Shown one piece after another: positions 16,955-25,431 of a stretch of DNA of 61,820 nucleotides. Under the pieces are notes generated by a model. That model was not told the origin of the DNA. It did not search any database and saw only the letters and a list, made by a program, of their open reading frames with translations. Where the stretch lies: assembly GCF_029623395.1 (NCBI RefSeq), contig NZ_JAPYKK010000025.1:1-61820 (forward strand), read 5' to 3'. Position 1 is the first letter of the stretch. The number at the start of each line of letters is the position of its first letter. The stretch comes from Sphingomonas echinoides (GTDB lineage Bacteria > Pseudomonadota > Alphaproteobacteria > Sphingomonadales > Sphingomonadaceae). A program made the position numbers and the translations under genes.

Positions 16955-17782
16955 TCAGGTGCCGGGACGGACCGCTTCATACAGCCCACGATACCGGGGA
17001 CTTGGCCGAAACGCCTCGGTTTGGCCGATCACCGTTTCGCCTGCACCCAACACCAGCAGCCCGCCGGGCCGGACCACCGTCGCGAATTGGTCCAGCACAT
17101 AGCGGCGGCGTTCCGGGGAAAGGTACAGCAACACGTTGCGGCACAGGATCACGTCGAACTTTCCGGCCGGCAACGGATCGCCGACAAGGTTGATTCGCCG
17201 GAACGCGATGCGCCGTACCAGCTCGGGCTTGGCGACCCAGTCTTCGCCCTGTTGATCGAACCAGCGCATCATCCGCCGGATCGGCAAGCCGCGCTGGATC
17301 TCGAAATGCGAGTAGCGCCCCGCGCGCGCGCGGTTCAGCGCGGCTTCGGACACATCGGTGGCGAGGATGTCGGGGGGCACCGTCTCGCCCGGCACTTCCT
17401 GCTCCGCGAACAGCATTGCGAGCGACAGCGGCTCCTGCCCGACGGAACAGCCCGCCGACCAGATCCGGACGCGCCGCTGGCCCTCTTCGGCCCGAAGCAC
17501 GCCCACCGCCTCGGCGACCAGTTCGATCACGGCCGCATCGCGGAAGAACGAACTTTCCTGATTGAGCAGCGCATCGACGGCCTGATCGGCGATCTCGGGC
17601 GATCGCTGGACCGCATTGACCAGGTCATCGAGTGTCGCCAGCTTCAAGTCGCGCAGCAGCGGCGTCAGCGCGGTCTCGATCCGCCATTCGCGCGAGGCGG
17701 CCAACTGCTGACCAGTACGTAGTTCGAGCAGCGTGTTGAGCGCTGCCATCACGCCGATACTATGGGATTGCACGAAAGGCAT
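16955..17782 (-). CDS. cheR: chemotaxis protein methyltransferase CheR
   Basis: About 275 residues from ATG 17782; an upstream TTG at 17812 would add ten residues and no clear ribosome-binding site decides between them. The N-terminal helical CheR_N domain (about 15-70) is followed by the SAM-binding domain with WSAGCSVGQEPLSLAM (motif I), PPDILATDVSEAALNRA (motif II) and FDVILCRNVLLYL. It methylates receptor glutamates using S-adenosylmethionine, opposed by CheB. It is the last chemotaxis gene of the leftward cluster, immediately after cheB. Confidence 0.92.
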   Translation of the reverse strand: MPFVQSHSIGVMAALNTLLELRTGQQLAASREWRIETALTPLLRDLKLATLDDLVNAVQRSPEIADQAVDALLNQESSFFRDAAVIELVAEAVGVLRAEEGQRRVRIWSAGCSVGQEPLSLAMLFAEQEVPGETVPPDILATDVSEAALNRARAGRYSHFEIQRGLPIRRMMRWFDQQGEDWVAKPELVRRIAFRRINLVGDPLPAGKFDVILCRNVLLYLSPERRRYVLDQFATVVRPGGLLVLGAGETVIGQTEAFRPSPRYRGLYEAVRPGT

Positions 17783-17815
17783 TCGGGTCTGGGTACTTTC
17801 TGGCACGCGCAAACA

Positions 17816-18880
17816 TCACGCGATATGACGACGATTGGCGATCAACTGGCCGATTTCGGCGGGCGTCATCACCGCGCTGGCATCGCCCGACTTGGCGATC
17901 GACCCGGGCATCCCCCAGACGACCGAGCTCTCCCGATCCTGCACGACGATGCTGCCGCCGCGCGCGACGATCGTGCGGGCGCCGTCGGATCCGTCGCGCC
18001 CCATGCCGCTGAGCACGATGCCCAGCGCGCGGGCACCAAACACCTCGGCGATGCTGGCGAACATCGGGTCGACCGAGGGCATGCAGCCGCTCCGTACGGG
18101 ATCACCATTCAACCGGATCGCGGCACCGTCGGAGGTCCGCACCACCCGCATATGCGCATCGCCCGGCGCGACGATGATCCGCCCCGGCCGGATCCGCATG
18201 TGGCCGGTCGCAACGTCGCACGGACGCCCCGCCATCGTCGCGAGTTGCGCAGCGAAATAGGGCATGAACGATGCGGGGAGATGCTGCGTCACCAGGATCG
18301 GCACCGAAAAGCTCGACGGCAAACCGGTCAGCACCTGATTGAGCGCATGAATGCCACCGGTCGACGCGCCGATTGCGACGATTTCGAACCCTTTGCCGAC
18401 GTCTCTAGCGGCCGCCACGGGCGGTTCCGGCGGCGGGACGGGAACGCGCACCTCCTCCGCGACCTGCTCGTCGCGCGCGATCAGGCGATCGAGCTTGTCG
18501 ACCAGTGCGACCGAGAACTTTCCGGCGAAGTCCCCGATGTCGGGTTTGACCAGCGTGTCCGCAGCCCCTTGCGCGAGCGCCTCGATCGTCGCGGCCGCGC
18601 CATCGCTTGCGACCGACGAGACGATCAGCACTTTCGCCCCCCGCCCAGCGACGATCAGATCGGGAAGCGCGACCAGACCGGTGACGCCGGGCATCTCGAT
18701 GTCGAGGACGATGACGTCGACTCGCGACTCCCGCAGGAAACGCAACGCCGCTGGTGCATTCGGCACGGCACCCGCGACCGCAAACCGCCCGCTCGCCTCG
18801 ATCGCACGCGAGATCATGGCGCGTGCGACGACCGAGTCATCGACGATCAGGACGGTCGCGGAAGGGTCGCCTTCGGACAT
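17816..18880 (-). CDS. cheB: chemotaxis protein-glutamate methylesterase CheB
   Basis: From ATG 18880 the protein has 354 residues. The receiver domain (about 8-125) has VDDS, the phosphoacceptor Asp in VIVLDIEMPG and Lys in TLVKPD. The esterase domain (about 165-350) carries the catalytic triad Ser in IGASTGG, His in VTQHLP and Asp in SGMGRDGSDG. Phosphorylation by CheA activates demethylation and deamidation of chemoreceptors. It lies between cheY and cheR; the cheR start is within a few tens of bases of its stop. Confidence 0.93.
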   Translation of the reverse strand: MSEGDPSATVLIVDDSVVARAMISRAIEASGRFAVAGAVPNAPAALRFLRESRVDVIVLDIEMPGVTGLVALPDLIVAGRGAKVLIVSSVASDGAAATIEALAQGAADTLVKPDIGDFAGKFSVALVDKLDRLIARDEQVAEEVRVPVPPPEPPVAAARDVGKGFEIVAIGASTGGIHALNQVLTGLPSSFSVPILVTQHLPASFMPYFAAQLATMAGRPCDVATGHMRIRPGRIIVAPGDAHMRVVRTSDGAAIRLNGDPVRSGCMPSVDPMFASIAEVFGARALGIVLSGMGRDGSDGARTIVARGGSIVVQDRESSVVWGMPGSIAKSGDASAVMTPAEIGQLIANRRHIA

Positions 18881-19000
18881 GCTGAAACTCGCAAGGGCGC
18901 AAGGAAACGAGGCGCCGCCAGTTGGGCGGACGTCTACTGGCGGGAGATGCATCGGGCCTGCCCGGAATACGCTAGGCGGGACTCGCTGCATCGGTGGGGA

Positions 19001-19366
19001 TCACGCCATGCCGACGATCTGCAATTTGCTTTCCAGCGTTTCGCGGTCGAACGGCTTCATGACATATTCGTCGGCACCAGCCTCGATCGCGGCGCGGATA
19101 TGCGCCATCCCATTCTCGGTCGTGCAGAACACGACCTTGGGGCGCGACGGAATGCTGCTGTCGCGCAGTGCCCGCAGGAAATCCATCCCGCTCATCACCG
19201 GCATGTTCCAGTCGAGCAGGATCACGTCCGGGGCGGAGGCAAGACACGCCGTCAGCGCTTCACGTCCGTCCCCCGCCTCGCTTACCTGAAAGTTCAGGGT
19301 CTCCAAGATATGGCGTGCGACCTTCCGGATCACTTTCGAATCATCAACGACGAGGCAGGTCTTCAT
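19001..19366 (-). CDS. cheY: chemotaxis response regulator CheY
   Basis: A 121-residue single receiver domain. It has the acidic pair in VVDDSK, the phosphoacceptor Asp in VILLDWNMPVMSG, Thr in FCTTENG and Lys in YVMKPFD. DDSKVIRKVARHILETL matches CheY proteins of Alphaproteobacteria. Phosphorylated by CheA, it would bind the flagellar switch. It lies 82 bases after cheW and 120 bases before cheB. Confidence 0.9.
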   Translation of the reverse strand: MKTCLVVDDSKVIRKVARHILETLNFQVSEAGDGREALTACLASAPDVILLDWNMPVMSGMDFLRALRDSSIPSRPKVVFCTTENGMAHIRAAIEAGADEYVMKPFDRETLESKLQIVGMA

Positions 19367-19448
19367 GAAGTCTTCCCATTGGAATGCTTGATCGGATCTT
19401 GCCCGATATGCGTAAGCGTCTCGTTAATACTGGCTTTCGAAAGCGATC

Positions 19449-19874
19449 TTACGCGGCAGCGGCGACCGCGGGGATCAGCGCGCCAAGTTCGATGACGAGG
19501 ATCGGTTCACCGTCCCGCTCGATGATCCCGCGCCCGACGCGATGCCATCCGTTGTCGAGCATGATCCCGGCGGACAGCGGGGACAGGTCGAACGCGGCGA
19601 CATCCTCGAGCGCGTCGACCAGCATGGCGTAATGATGCCCGTCGACGATGGTGATCACCGCGCGCATCGCGGTACCGTCGCCCTCGGGCAATCCCAGTGC
19701 GGTCTTGGTTTCGATCACGGTGACGACCCGGCTACGCAACGCGGCGAGGCCACGAACGTGGCGTTCGCTGCGCGGGACCGGAACGATTGCCCCGATGTCG
19801 ACGACCGACTCGACGTGCGAGGATTCGATCGCGACCGTCCGGCCGGCGATCTGTGCGATGAGGAACAAAGGCAT
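19449..19874 (-). CDS. cheW: chemotaxis coupling protein CheW
   Basis: A 141-residue single CheW domain. Start at ATG 19874 overlaps the cheA stop as TGATG. The sequence FLIAQIAGRTVAIESSHVESVV and PRSERHVRGLAALRSRVVTVI is the usual SH3-like two-subdomain fold. It links CheA to chemoreceptors. The longer reading frame running upstream is inside cheA in another frame and is not coding. Confidence 0.9.
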   Translation of the reverse strand: MPLFLIAQIAGRTVAIESSHVESVVDIGAIVPVPRSERHVRGLAALRSRVVTVIETKTALGLPEGDGTAMRAVITIVDGHHYAMLVDALEDVAAFDLSPLSAGIMLDNGWHRVGRGIIERDGEPILVIELGALIPAVAAAA

Positions 19875-22165
19875 CAGCGCCCTCCTGCCGATTTGGCGAG
19901 CGCGGCCAGCAAGCCAGGGCGATCGTACCGGAAAATACTGCCGTCGACGGCACTGCCTTCCGCATCGCGGCGCAGGCGAACCACCGGGGCGGCGTGCGCG
20001 GGCGACGCGGCGTCGCCATCCATCGTGACGATCACGCCCGCCACTTCGCCGGGTCGAAGCGCCGTCGTCACGCGGTAGCCGGCGGCTTCCAGCACGGGGC
20101 GGAGGAACGTCGTCAGCCACGCGGTATCCGCGCCTTCGAGCAGGCACAGCGGGGCATCCGCTGCCGCGTTGGGATCGGCATGGGTGGAGAACAGCCAGTG
20201 CAGGTCGATGACCTCGATCTGCTCGCCATCGATCGACACGACGCCTGCGATCGGGCCGCTGTCGTGCGCGGGGACCAGCGTGTCGGGCAACTCCACGATG
20301 TCGAGGGCCTCGCCGATCGCATATCCCAACTCGACCGAACCGTCGCGGAGCCGCAGCACCGACACGCTCGCTTTGCCCTCCCACATGCCGAGGGCCACCA
20401 GCGGAATGATCGCGCCATCGACCGAAAGGCGCAATCGTCCCGCGGCATGCCGGATCGCGCCGACGGGCACGGGTTCGACCCGGTCGATCACCGACAGCGG
20501 GACGATCCTGCGCACGCCGTCGAGATCGTCGAACAGCAACGCCTGCACGCCGGGCGCGGATGGCTCGGCGTCGTCCTCCGGGACGATTTCGCGCGTGAAC
20601 ACCAGCCCGGCAAGCTGGGCGATCCCCGCGCAATCGAGCATCAGCATCGGCAGGCCGCTGTCGGGCAGCGTCTGGCCGGCATAGATGTTGGTCGCCATCA
20701 CCAATGGGGCCGCTGGCTTGATGACCAGTTCCTCGTGATCCAGCACGGTATCGACCGCGAGCGCATACGATCCGCCCGATGCGCCGACGATCACCAGCAT
20801 CGCCGGTTCGCGCCGCCCGAAGCCGAGCAGATCCCCGAGATCCACCAGCGGCATCCGGCGATCCCGCACGGTCGCCATCAGCGTATCGCCAAGCTGATCG
20901 ATCCGGATCGAGCCTGCGCCGACCCGGACGATTTCCTCGATCGTCTGCCGCGAAATCGCGAAGCGCTGATCGCGCACTCCGACGCCGATCGTCGCCATGA
21001 TCGACAACGTGAGCGGCACGTGGATTGAAATGCGCAGCCCCTTGCCGGGGGTGTTGGCCAGTTCGATCCGGCCGCCGATCTGTTCGACGTTGGCCCGCAC
21101 GACGTCCATGCCGACTCCGCGCCCGGAAATTCCGGTGACGACTTCCTTGGTCGACAGTCCGGGCTCGAACACCATGTTGAGCAGCGCTTGCTCGCTCATC
21201 GCGCGCAAAGCGCTTTCGCTGCGCAAGCCCACGGCAAGGACCTTTTCGCGCAGGCGACCGGTATCGATCCCGCGCCCGTCATCGGCGATCTCGATCACGA
21301 TCTGGTTCCCGGACTGGCGCGCCGAGACGCTCAGCCAACCGGAGTCGCGCTTGCCCGCACTGCGCCGCCCGGCGGGGCCTTCGAGACCGTGATCGATCGA
21401 ATTGCGGATGAGGTGCACCAAGGGATCGCGCATCATCTCGATCATCTCGCGATCGAGCTCGACGTCGCTGCCCTCGATGTGCAGCGTCACCGACTTGCCC
21501 AGCTCCGCCGCCGTATCGCGCACCATCCGCGGCAGCGCCGAGAAGAGTGCCTCGATCTTCTGCATGCGCGTCCGCGTAACGGTGTCGCGCATTTCGGCGA
21601 CGGTCAGCGACAGTCGCTCCAGCGCAGCCTCGATCGTCGGGTCGACGCCTTCATCGCGCAACCGTCGCGCCAGTTCGTTGCGCGCGAGCACCATGTCCGA
21701 CATGCCGCTCATCATCCGATCGAGCAGGTCGACGTTCAGCCGGACGCTGCGCGTCGGCGCGCGCATGACGGGGGCGACGCTGGTGACGATCGCTTCCGAC
21801 CCGGCGTCGAGCGCCGAGATCAACAGGTCCTCGCCCGTGTCGTCGAGCGCGTGGCCCGCATCGATCGCCTCGACGATCTCGCCGACGCGGTCGACGATCG
21901 CAAGGACGGCGTTGACCAGCCGCGTATCCGGCGTGCGTTCGCCCGACCGGACCGCCGCCAGCACGTCTTCTGCAGCATGGCTCAACCGCGCAAGGCGCGG
22001 CAGGTCTAGGAAGCCGCAGCTCCCCTTTACCGTATGGACGAAGCGGAAGATCGCATCGAGCCGCTCACGGTCGGCAGGGGCGGATTCCCACGCCACGATC
22101 TCCCCCGACAGCGCTTCGAGCGTCTCGCGGGTCTCGGCAATGAATTCCTGTAACAGATCGTCCAT
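19874..22165 (-). CDS. cheA: chemotaxis histidine kinase CheA, lacking P2 and with a degenerate receiver tail
   Basis: A 763-residue protein. The HPt (P1) domain (1-105) has the phosphorylated His44 in FVHTVKGSCGFLDLPRL. The linker after P1 is only about 30 residues, so the CheY/CheB-binding P2 domain is absent. The P3 dimerisation helices (about 138-200) are followed by the ATPase domain (about 245-385) with NSIDHGLE, ADDGRGID and GRGVGMDVV. A CheW-like P5 domain (about 390-520) follows. Residues 530-670 look like a second, diverged CheW-like segment. The last 90 residues (LCLLEGADTAWLTTFLRPVL ... GVIVTMDGDA) resemble a receiver lacking the N-terminal acidic pair. The kinase phosphorylates CheY and CheB. 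Confidence 0.92.
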   Translation of the reverse strand: MDDLLQEFIAETRETLEALSGEIVAWESAPADRERLDAIFRFVHTVKGSCGFLDLPRLARLSHAAEDVLAAVRSGERTPDTRLVNAVLAIVDRVGEIVEAIDAGHALDDTGEDLLISALDAGSEAIVTSVAPVMRAPTRSVRLNVDLLDRMMSGMSDMVLARNELARRLRDEGVDPTIEAALERLSLTVAEMRDTVTRTRMQKIEALFSALPRMVRDTAAELGKSVTLHIEGSDVELDREMIEMMRDPLVHLIRNSIDHGLEGPAGRRSAGKRDSGWLSVSARQSGNQIVIEIADDGRGIDTGRLREKVLAVGLRSESALRAMSEQALLNMVFEPGLSTKEVVTGISGRGVGMDVVRANVEQIGGRIELANTPGKGLRISIHVPLTLSIMATIGVGVRDQRFAISRQTIEEIVRVGAGSIRIDQLGDTLMATVRDRRMPLVDLGDLLGFGRREPAMLVIVGASGGSYALAVDTVLDHEELVIKPAAPLVMATNIYAGQTLPDSGLPMLMLDCAGIAQLAGLVFTREIVPEDDAEPSAPGVQALLFDDLDGVRRIVPLSVIDRVEPVPVGAIRHAAGRLRLSVDGAIIPLVALGMWEGKASVSVLRLRDGSVELGYAIGEALDIVELPDTLVPAHDSGPIAGVVSIDGEQIEVIDLHWLFSTHADPNAAADAPLCLLEGADTAWLTTFLRPVLEAAGYRVTTALRPGEVAGVIVTMDGDAASPAHAAPVVRLRRDAEGSAVDGSIFRYDRPGLLAALAKSAGGR

Positions 22166-22209
22166 GGGTCCCCACCGTTACGGCACGGGCCTGCATGGCG
22201 TCCCATTGG

Positions 22210-22225
22210 TTAAGGCACGGTTTAA
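22210..22225 (-). promoter_or_regulatory. possible CtrA-like half-site pair upstream of cheA
   Basis: On the minus strand two TTAA half-sites (22222-22225 and 22210-22213), the second reading TTAACC, are separated by 8 bases and lie 45 bases upstream of the cheA start. The classical CtrA site is TTAA-N7-TTAA, so the spacing is one base too long. The assignment is tentative. Confidence 0.25.
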
Positions 22226-22866
22226 GCAGCCTTGAAAGCGACGCCGAAGACGAGGATGGCGTCGTCCGGCGGCGAGATCTGCACGATGCCCCCGCCCTCG
22301 GCGACGAGCGCATGAACGAGATGCGCTGCGGCAGCGCGCGGGGTAAGCGTCGCGTCGCCGCTCGTCCCCGTCAACGCAGCGCGCATTTCGGCATCCAGCA
22401 CGATCCGCTGGCCCGCCGCGCGCACGACGATCTCGACCTGACCGTCGGTGCTTTCCGCCCCGACGTCGAGCTGCCCGCCGCGCACCAGCGCATCGCCGGC
22501 GATCAGCGCGAGGTTAAGCAGCACCTTGATCGCGGGCTTGGGGAGGGTCGCGTCCTCGACCAGCCAGCCGAGCTTTACCTTATGCCCTTCGCCGAACAGC
22601 CCCTCGATCGCCGCGCGGGCTTCGCGCGAATCGACCGATTCGCCGAAGCCGCCCGCCGCGCCGAACGCGAGCCGGAAGAACTTCAGCTTGTTCGCGGATG
22701 CCTTCGCGCTGTCCGCTAGCAACTCCAGGCAGCGTGCGCGCATTTCCGGGTCATGTTCGTCGGCGAGCAGCTCCAGCCCGTTGTTGAGCGCGCCCACGGG
22801 GCTGAGCAGATCGTGGCACAGCCGCGAACAGAGCAGGCTGGCGAAATCGGTCGGGCTAATGGTCAA
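22222..22866 (-). CDS. chpT: histidine phosphotransferase ChpT
   Basis: From TTG 22866 the protein has 214 residues; a GTG at 22926 would add 20 residues without family similarity. The N-terminal helical bundle carries the phosphotransfer histidine His18 in CSRLCHDLLSPVGALNNGLELL, the signature of ChpT. The C-terminal part resembles a degenerate kinase ATPase domain that binds no ATP (LVEDATLPKPAIKVLLNLAL). ChpT passes phosphate from CckA to CtrA and CpdR. cckA is in this window at 34730-37153. It is 56 bases upstream of cheA on the same strand. Confidence 0.88.
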   Translation of the reverse strand: MTISPTDFASLLCSRLCHDLLSPVGALNNGLELLADEHDPEMRARCLELLADSAKASANKLKFFRLAFGAAGGFGESVDSREARAAIEGLFGEGHKVKLGWLVEDATLPKPAIKVLLNLALIAGDALVRGGQLDVGAESTDGQVEIVVRAAGQRIVLDAEMRAALTGTSGDATLTPRAAAAHLVHALVAEGGGIVQISPPDDAILVFGVAFKAA

Positions 22867-23044
22867 CGCTTGGGCTCCAACTTTACGCAGTGTTTGGCGC
22901 AGCACGCGCGCGGCTGCAAGCAGCACATCGGCGGCGCCTTAACCAGATTGTGCACGAATGTCGCCCCCATCCGATGCTGTCTCGATCAATGCCGCATGAG
23001 GTGCCACCGCGGTCGATCGTCATCCTCCGTCGGGTTTGGGCGGG

Positions 23045-23449
23045 TCAGACGACGTTCAGCGTCACCGCGTCGAACGCCGTAGCGCCGCCCTTCCCTGGCA
23101 GCGCGCGCCAGCCGCCAAGGATATCGCCAGCGACGATCAGCCAGATCTTCCCGTCGGCCGCCGCACGTGCTGCGTCGGTTGCCGACGGTCTGACGTCGCC
23201 GCTCGGATGCGAATGCCAATAGCCGATCACCGCGGGTCCACCGTTGCGCTCCGCGCGCAATGCCGCGAACAGCGCCACGGGATCGATTTCGAACGTCCGC
23301 CGCGGCTCGGGAGCGACGTTCGCGCAGAACGCTATGTCCTCGACCCGCTCCGACGTCCCGAAAACCAGCCCGCACACCTCGATATCGGGGGTCGCTTTTG
23401 CCGCGACGCACAATCTGTCCCGCAGTGCGCTTGAAATTTCCACCGTCAT
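23045..23449 (-). CDS. JAMM/Mov34-MPN family metalloprotease
   Basis: A 134-residue JAB domain. The JAMM zinc motif is present: Glu in PDIEVCGLVFG (about residue 24), then HSHPSGDVRPSATDAA with the HxH pair and the Asp ten residues on. Bacterial single-domain JAMM proteins include enzymes that process sulfur-carrier (ubiquitin-like) proteins or cleave other isopeptide bonds, and RadC-like proteins of unknown role. No ubiquitin-like carrier gene is adjacent. Its start is only 16 bases from the divergent rluD start. Confidence 0.85.
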   Translation of the reverse strand: MTVEISSALRDRLCVAAKATPDIEVCGLVFGTSERVEDIAFCANVAPEPRRTFEIDPVALFAALRAERNGGPAVIGYWHSHPSGDVRPSATDAARAAADGKIWLIVAGDILGGWRALPGKGGATAFDAVTLNVV

Positions 23450-23465
23450 TCCCAGATTCTACGAC

Positions 23466-24413
23466 ATGGACCGGGGGGTTTCCACCATTGAAGCGCGGAT
23501 CGCGGACGAAGCTGGCCTTCGGCTCGACCGTGCGCTTGCGGACGCGCTGCCGACGATCTCGCGCGAACGGCTCAAGGCGTTGATCTCCACTGGTCAGGTA
23601 ACCGACGAAGCCGGCACGCTGCGCCGCGACCCCGCCAGCAAGGCGATGCCGGGCGGACTGTACCGGATCCTCGTTCCCGACCCCACGCCCGCGCACAACG
23701 AAGCGCAGGATATCGCGCTGACGGTAGTGTACGAGGACGAACATCTGATCGTCATCGACAAGCAAGCCGGACTGGTCGTGCATCCCGCTGCGGGCAATCT
23801 TGACGGGACGCTGGTCAACGCGTTGCTTCATCATTGCGGTGGGAGCCTTTCCGGGATCGGCGGGGTCGCGCGGCCGGGGATCGTGCACAGGATCGACAAG
23901 GACACGTCCGGGCTGATTGTCGCGGCGAAGACGGATCGCGCGCACGTCGGCCTCGCCAAGCAGTTTGCGGCGCATTCGATCGATCGTCGCTACAAGGCGA
24001 TCGTCTCGGGGCGCCCCGCCCCGCCCGCCGGATCAGTCGATGCGCCGCTCGCGCGGTCGCCGCAGAACCGCAAGAAGATTGCGATCGTCCAAGGCGGCAA
24101 GCGCGCCGTGACGCATTACAGCACGCTCGAACGCTTGCGCGAAGCGGCGCTGGTCGAGTGCCGGCTGGAGACAGGCCGAACGCACCAGGTGCGCGTTCAT
24201 ATGGCGTCGCTGGGGCATCCCTTGCTAGGCGACCCGGTTTACGGTAGAACAAAGCAAGCTCACAAGCGGGATCTGGAAACCTTGGGTTTCCGCCGACAGG
24301 CGTTGCACGCCGCCCGTTTGGGGTTCATTCATCCGATCAAATGTATCGCTTTGGCGTTTGATAGCGAAATGCCTGCCGACATGCAGGAACTGTTCGATAC
24401 ATTGCTAGTATAG
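23466..24413 (+). CDS. rluD: RluA/RluD-family 23S rRNA pseudouridine synthase
   Basis: A 315-residue protein. The N-terminal S4 RNA-binding domain (about 10-75: LRLDRALADALPTISRERLKALI) is followed by the catalytic domain. The active-site Asp is in GIVHRIDKDTSGL. RTHQVRVHMASLGHPLLGDP and LHAARLGFIHP are the further family motifs. RluD isomerises uridines in helix 69 of 23S rRNA. The assignment to RluD rather than RluC or another RluA member rests on overall layout. It ends 54 bases before rpoH on the same strand. Confidence 0.88.
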   Translation: MDRGVSTIEARIADEAGLRLDRALADALPTISRERLKALISTGQVTDEAGTLRRDPASKAMPGGLYRILVPDPTPAHNEAQDIALTVVYEDEHLIVIDKQAGLVVHPAAGNLDGTLVNALLHHCGGSLSGIGGVARPGIVHRIDKDTSGLIVAAKTDRAHVGLAKQFAAHSIDRRYKAIVSGRPAPPAGSVDAPLARSPQNRKKIAIVQGGKRAVTHYSTLERLREAALVECRLETGRTHQVRVHMASLGHPLLGDPVYGRTKQAHKRDLETLGFRRQALHAARLGFIHPIKCIALAFDSEMPADMQELFDTLLV

Positions 24414-24467
24414 GTGTAGGCCGCCGCGCCGTGCGCGCAACCGGCCTGTGACAAGGGAGATACGACC

Positions 24468-25373
24468 ATGGCAGCCCGCAGCAACGTCCCCGCGACGATC
24501 CCCGCCCTTGGCGGAGAGGCGAGCCTGAACCGCTACCTGTCCGAGATCAAGAAATTCCCGATCCTCGCGCCCGAGCAGGAATATATGCTCGCCAAACGGT
24601 TCGAGGAACATGGCGACACCGATGCCGCCGCGCAGCTGGTGACCTCGCATCTCCGCCTCGTGGCGAAGATCGCGATGGGCTATCGCGGTTATGGCCTGCC
24701 GGTCAGCGAGCTGATCTCGGAGGGCAATATCGGCCTGATGCAGGGCGTGAAGAAGTTTGAGGCCGATCGTGGCTTCCGTCTCGCGACCTATGCGATGTGG
24801 TGGATCCGCGCATCGATCCAGGAATTCATCTTGCGCTCGTGGAGCCTCGTCAAGATGGGCACCACGGCGGCGCAGAAGAAGCTGTTCTTCAACCTGCGGC
24901 GGATGAAGTCCAAGCTCGACGCGTTCGAGGATGGCGATCTTTCGCCGGAGCATCTCGCCAAGATCGCCAAGGACTTGGGCGTCACCGAGGCCGAAGTCAC
25001 CAGCATGAACCGTCGCATGGCGATGGGCGGCGACACGTCGCTCAACGTGCCGATGCGCGAAGACGGCGAAGGCCAGTGGCAGGACTGGCTGCAGGACGAT
25101 TCCCCCTTGCAGGACACGGTCGTGGCAGAGGCACAGGAAGCCGACGTCCGCCACGACATGCTGACCGCCGCGATGGATGACTTGAACGAACGCGAGAAGT
25201 TCATCCTGACCGAACGCCGCCTGACCGACGAGCCCAAGACGCTCGAAGAACTCAGCCAGGTTTATGGCGTGTCGCGCGAACGCGTCCGCCAGATTGAGGT
25301 TCGCGCGTTCGAAAAACTGCAAAAGGCAATGATGCGGATTGCGGGCGACAAGCGGATGCTCGTCGCGGCGTAA
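24468..25373 (+). CDS. rpoH: RNA polymerase heat-shock sigma factor (sigma-32)
   Basis: A 301-residue sigma-70 family protein without region 1.1. Region 1.2/2.1 starts at LNRYLSEIKKFPILAPEQE. Region 2.2-2.4 has LVAKIAMGYRGYGLPVSELISEGN and FRLATYAMWWIRASIQEFIL. The RpoH box QKKLFFNLRR (about 135-144) identifies sigma-32. Region 4 ends with the helix-turn-helix GVSRERVRQIEVRAFEKLQ. It directs transcription of chaperone and protease genes. GGGAGAT precedes the ATG. A strong hairpin follows the stop codon. Confidence 0.96.
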   Translation: MAARSNVPATIPALGGEASLNRYLSEIKKFPILAPEQEYMLAKRFEEHGDTDAAAQLVTSHLRLVAKIAMGYRGYGLPVSELISEGNIGLMQGVKKFEADRGFRLATYAMWWIRASIQEFILRSWSLVKMGTTAAQKKLFFNLRRMKSKLDAFEDGDLSPEHLAKIAKDLGVTEAEVTSMNRRMAMGGDTSLNVPMREDGEGQWQDWLQDDSPLQDTVVAEAQEADVRHDMLTAAMDDLNEREKFILTERRLTDEPKTLEELSQVYGVSRERVRQIEVRAFEKLQKAMMRIAGDKRMLVAA

Positions 25374-25378
25374 TTGCG

Positions 25379-25416
25379 GGATCGGATCGGCGCGCTGGAC
25401 AGCGCCGATCCGATCC
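25379..25416. terminator. 15-bp perfect hairpin after rpoH
   Basis: GGATCGGATCGGCGC (25379-25393) pairs perfectly with GCGCCGATCCGATCC (25402-25416) around an 8-base loop. It begins 5 bases after the rpoH stop. No U-tract follows (TCCTAG), so it may stabilise the rpoH mRNA end, or act as an imperfect terminator before mtgA. Confidence 0.5.
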
Positions 25417-25431
25417 TCCTAGAGCGGTGGT

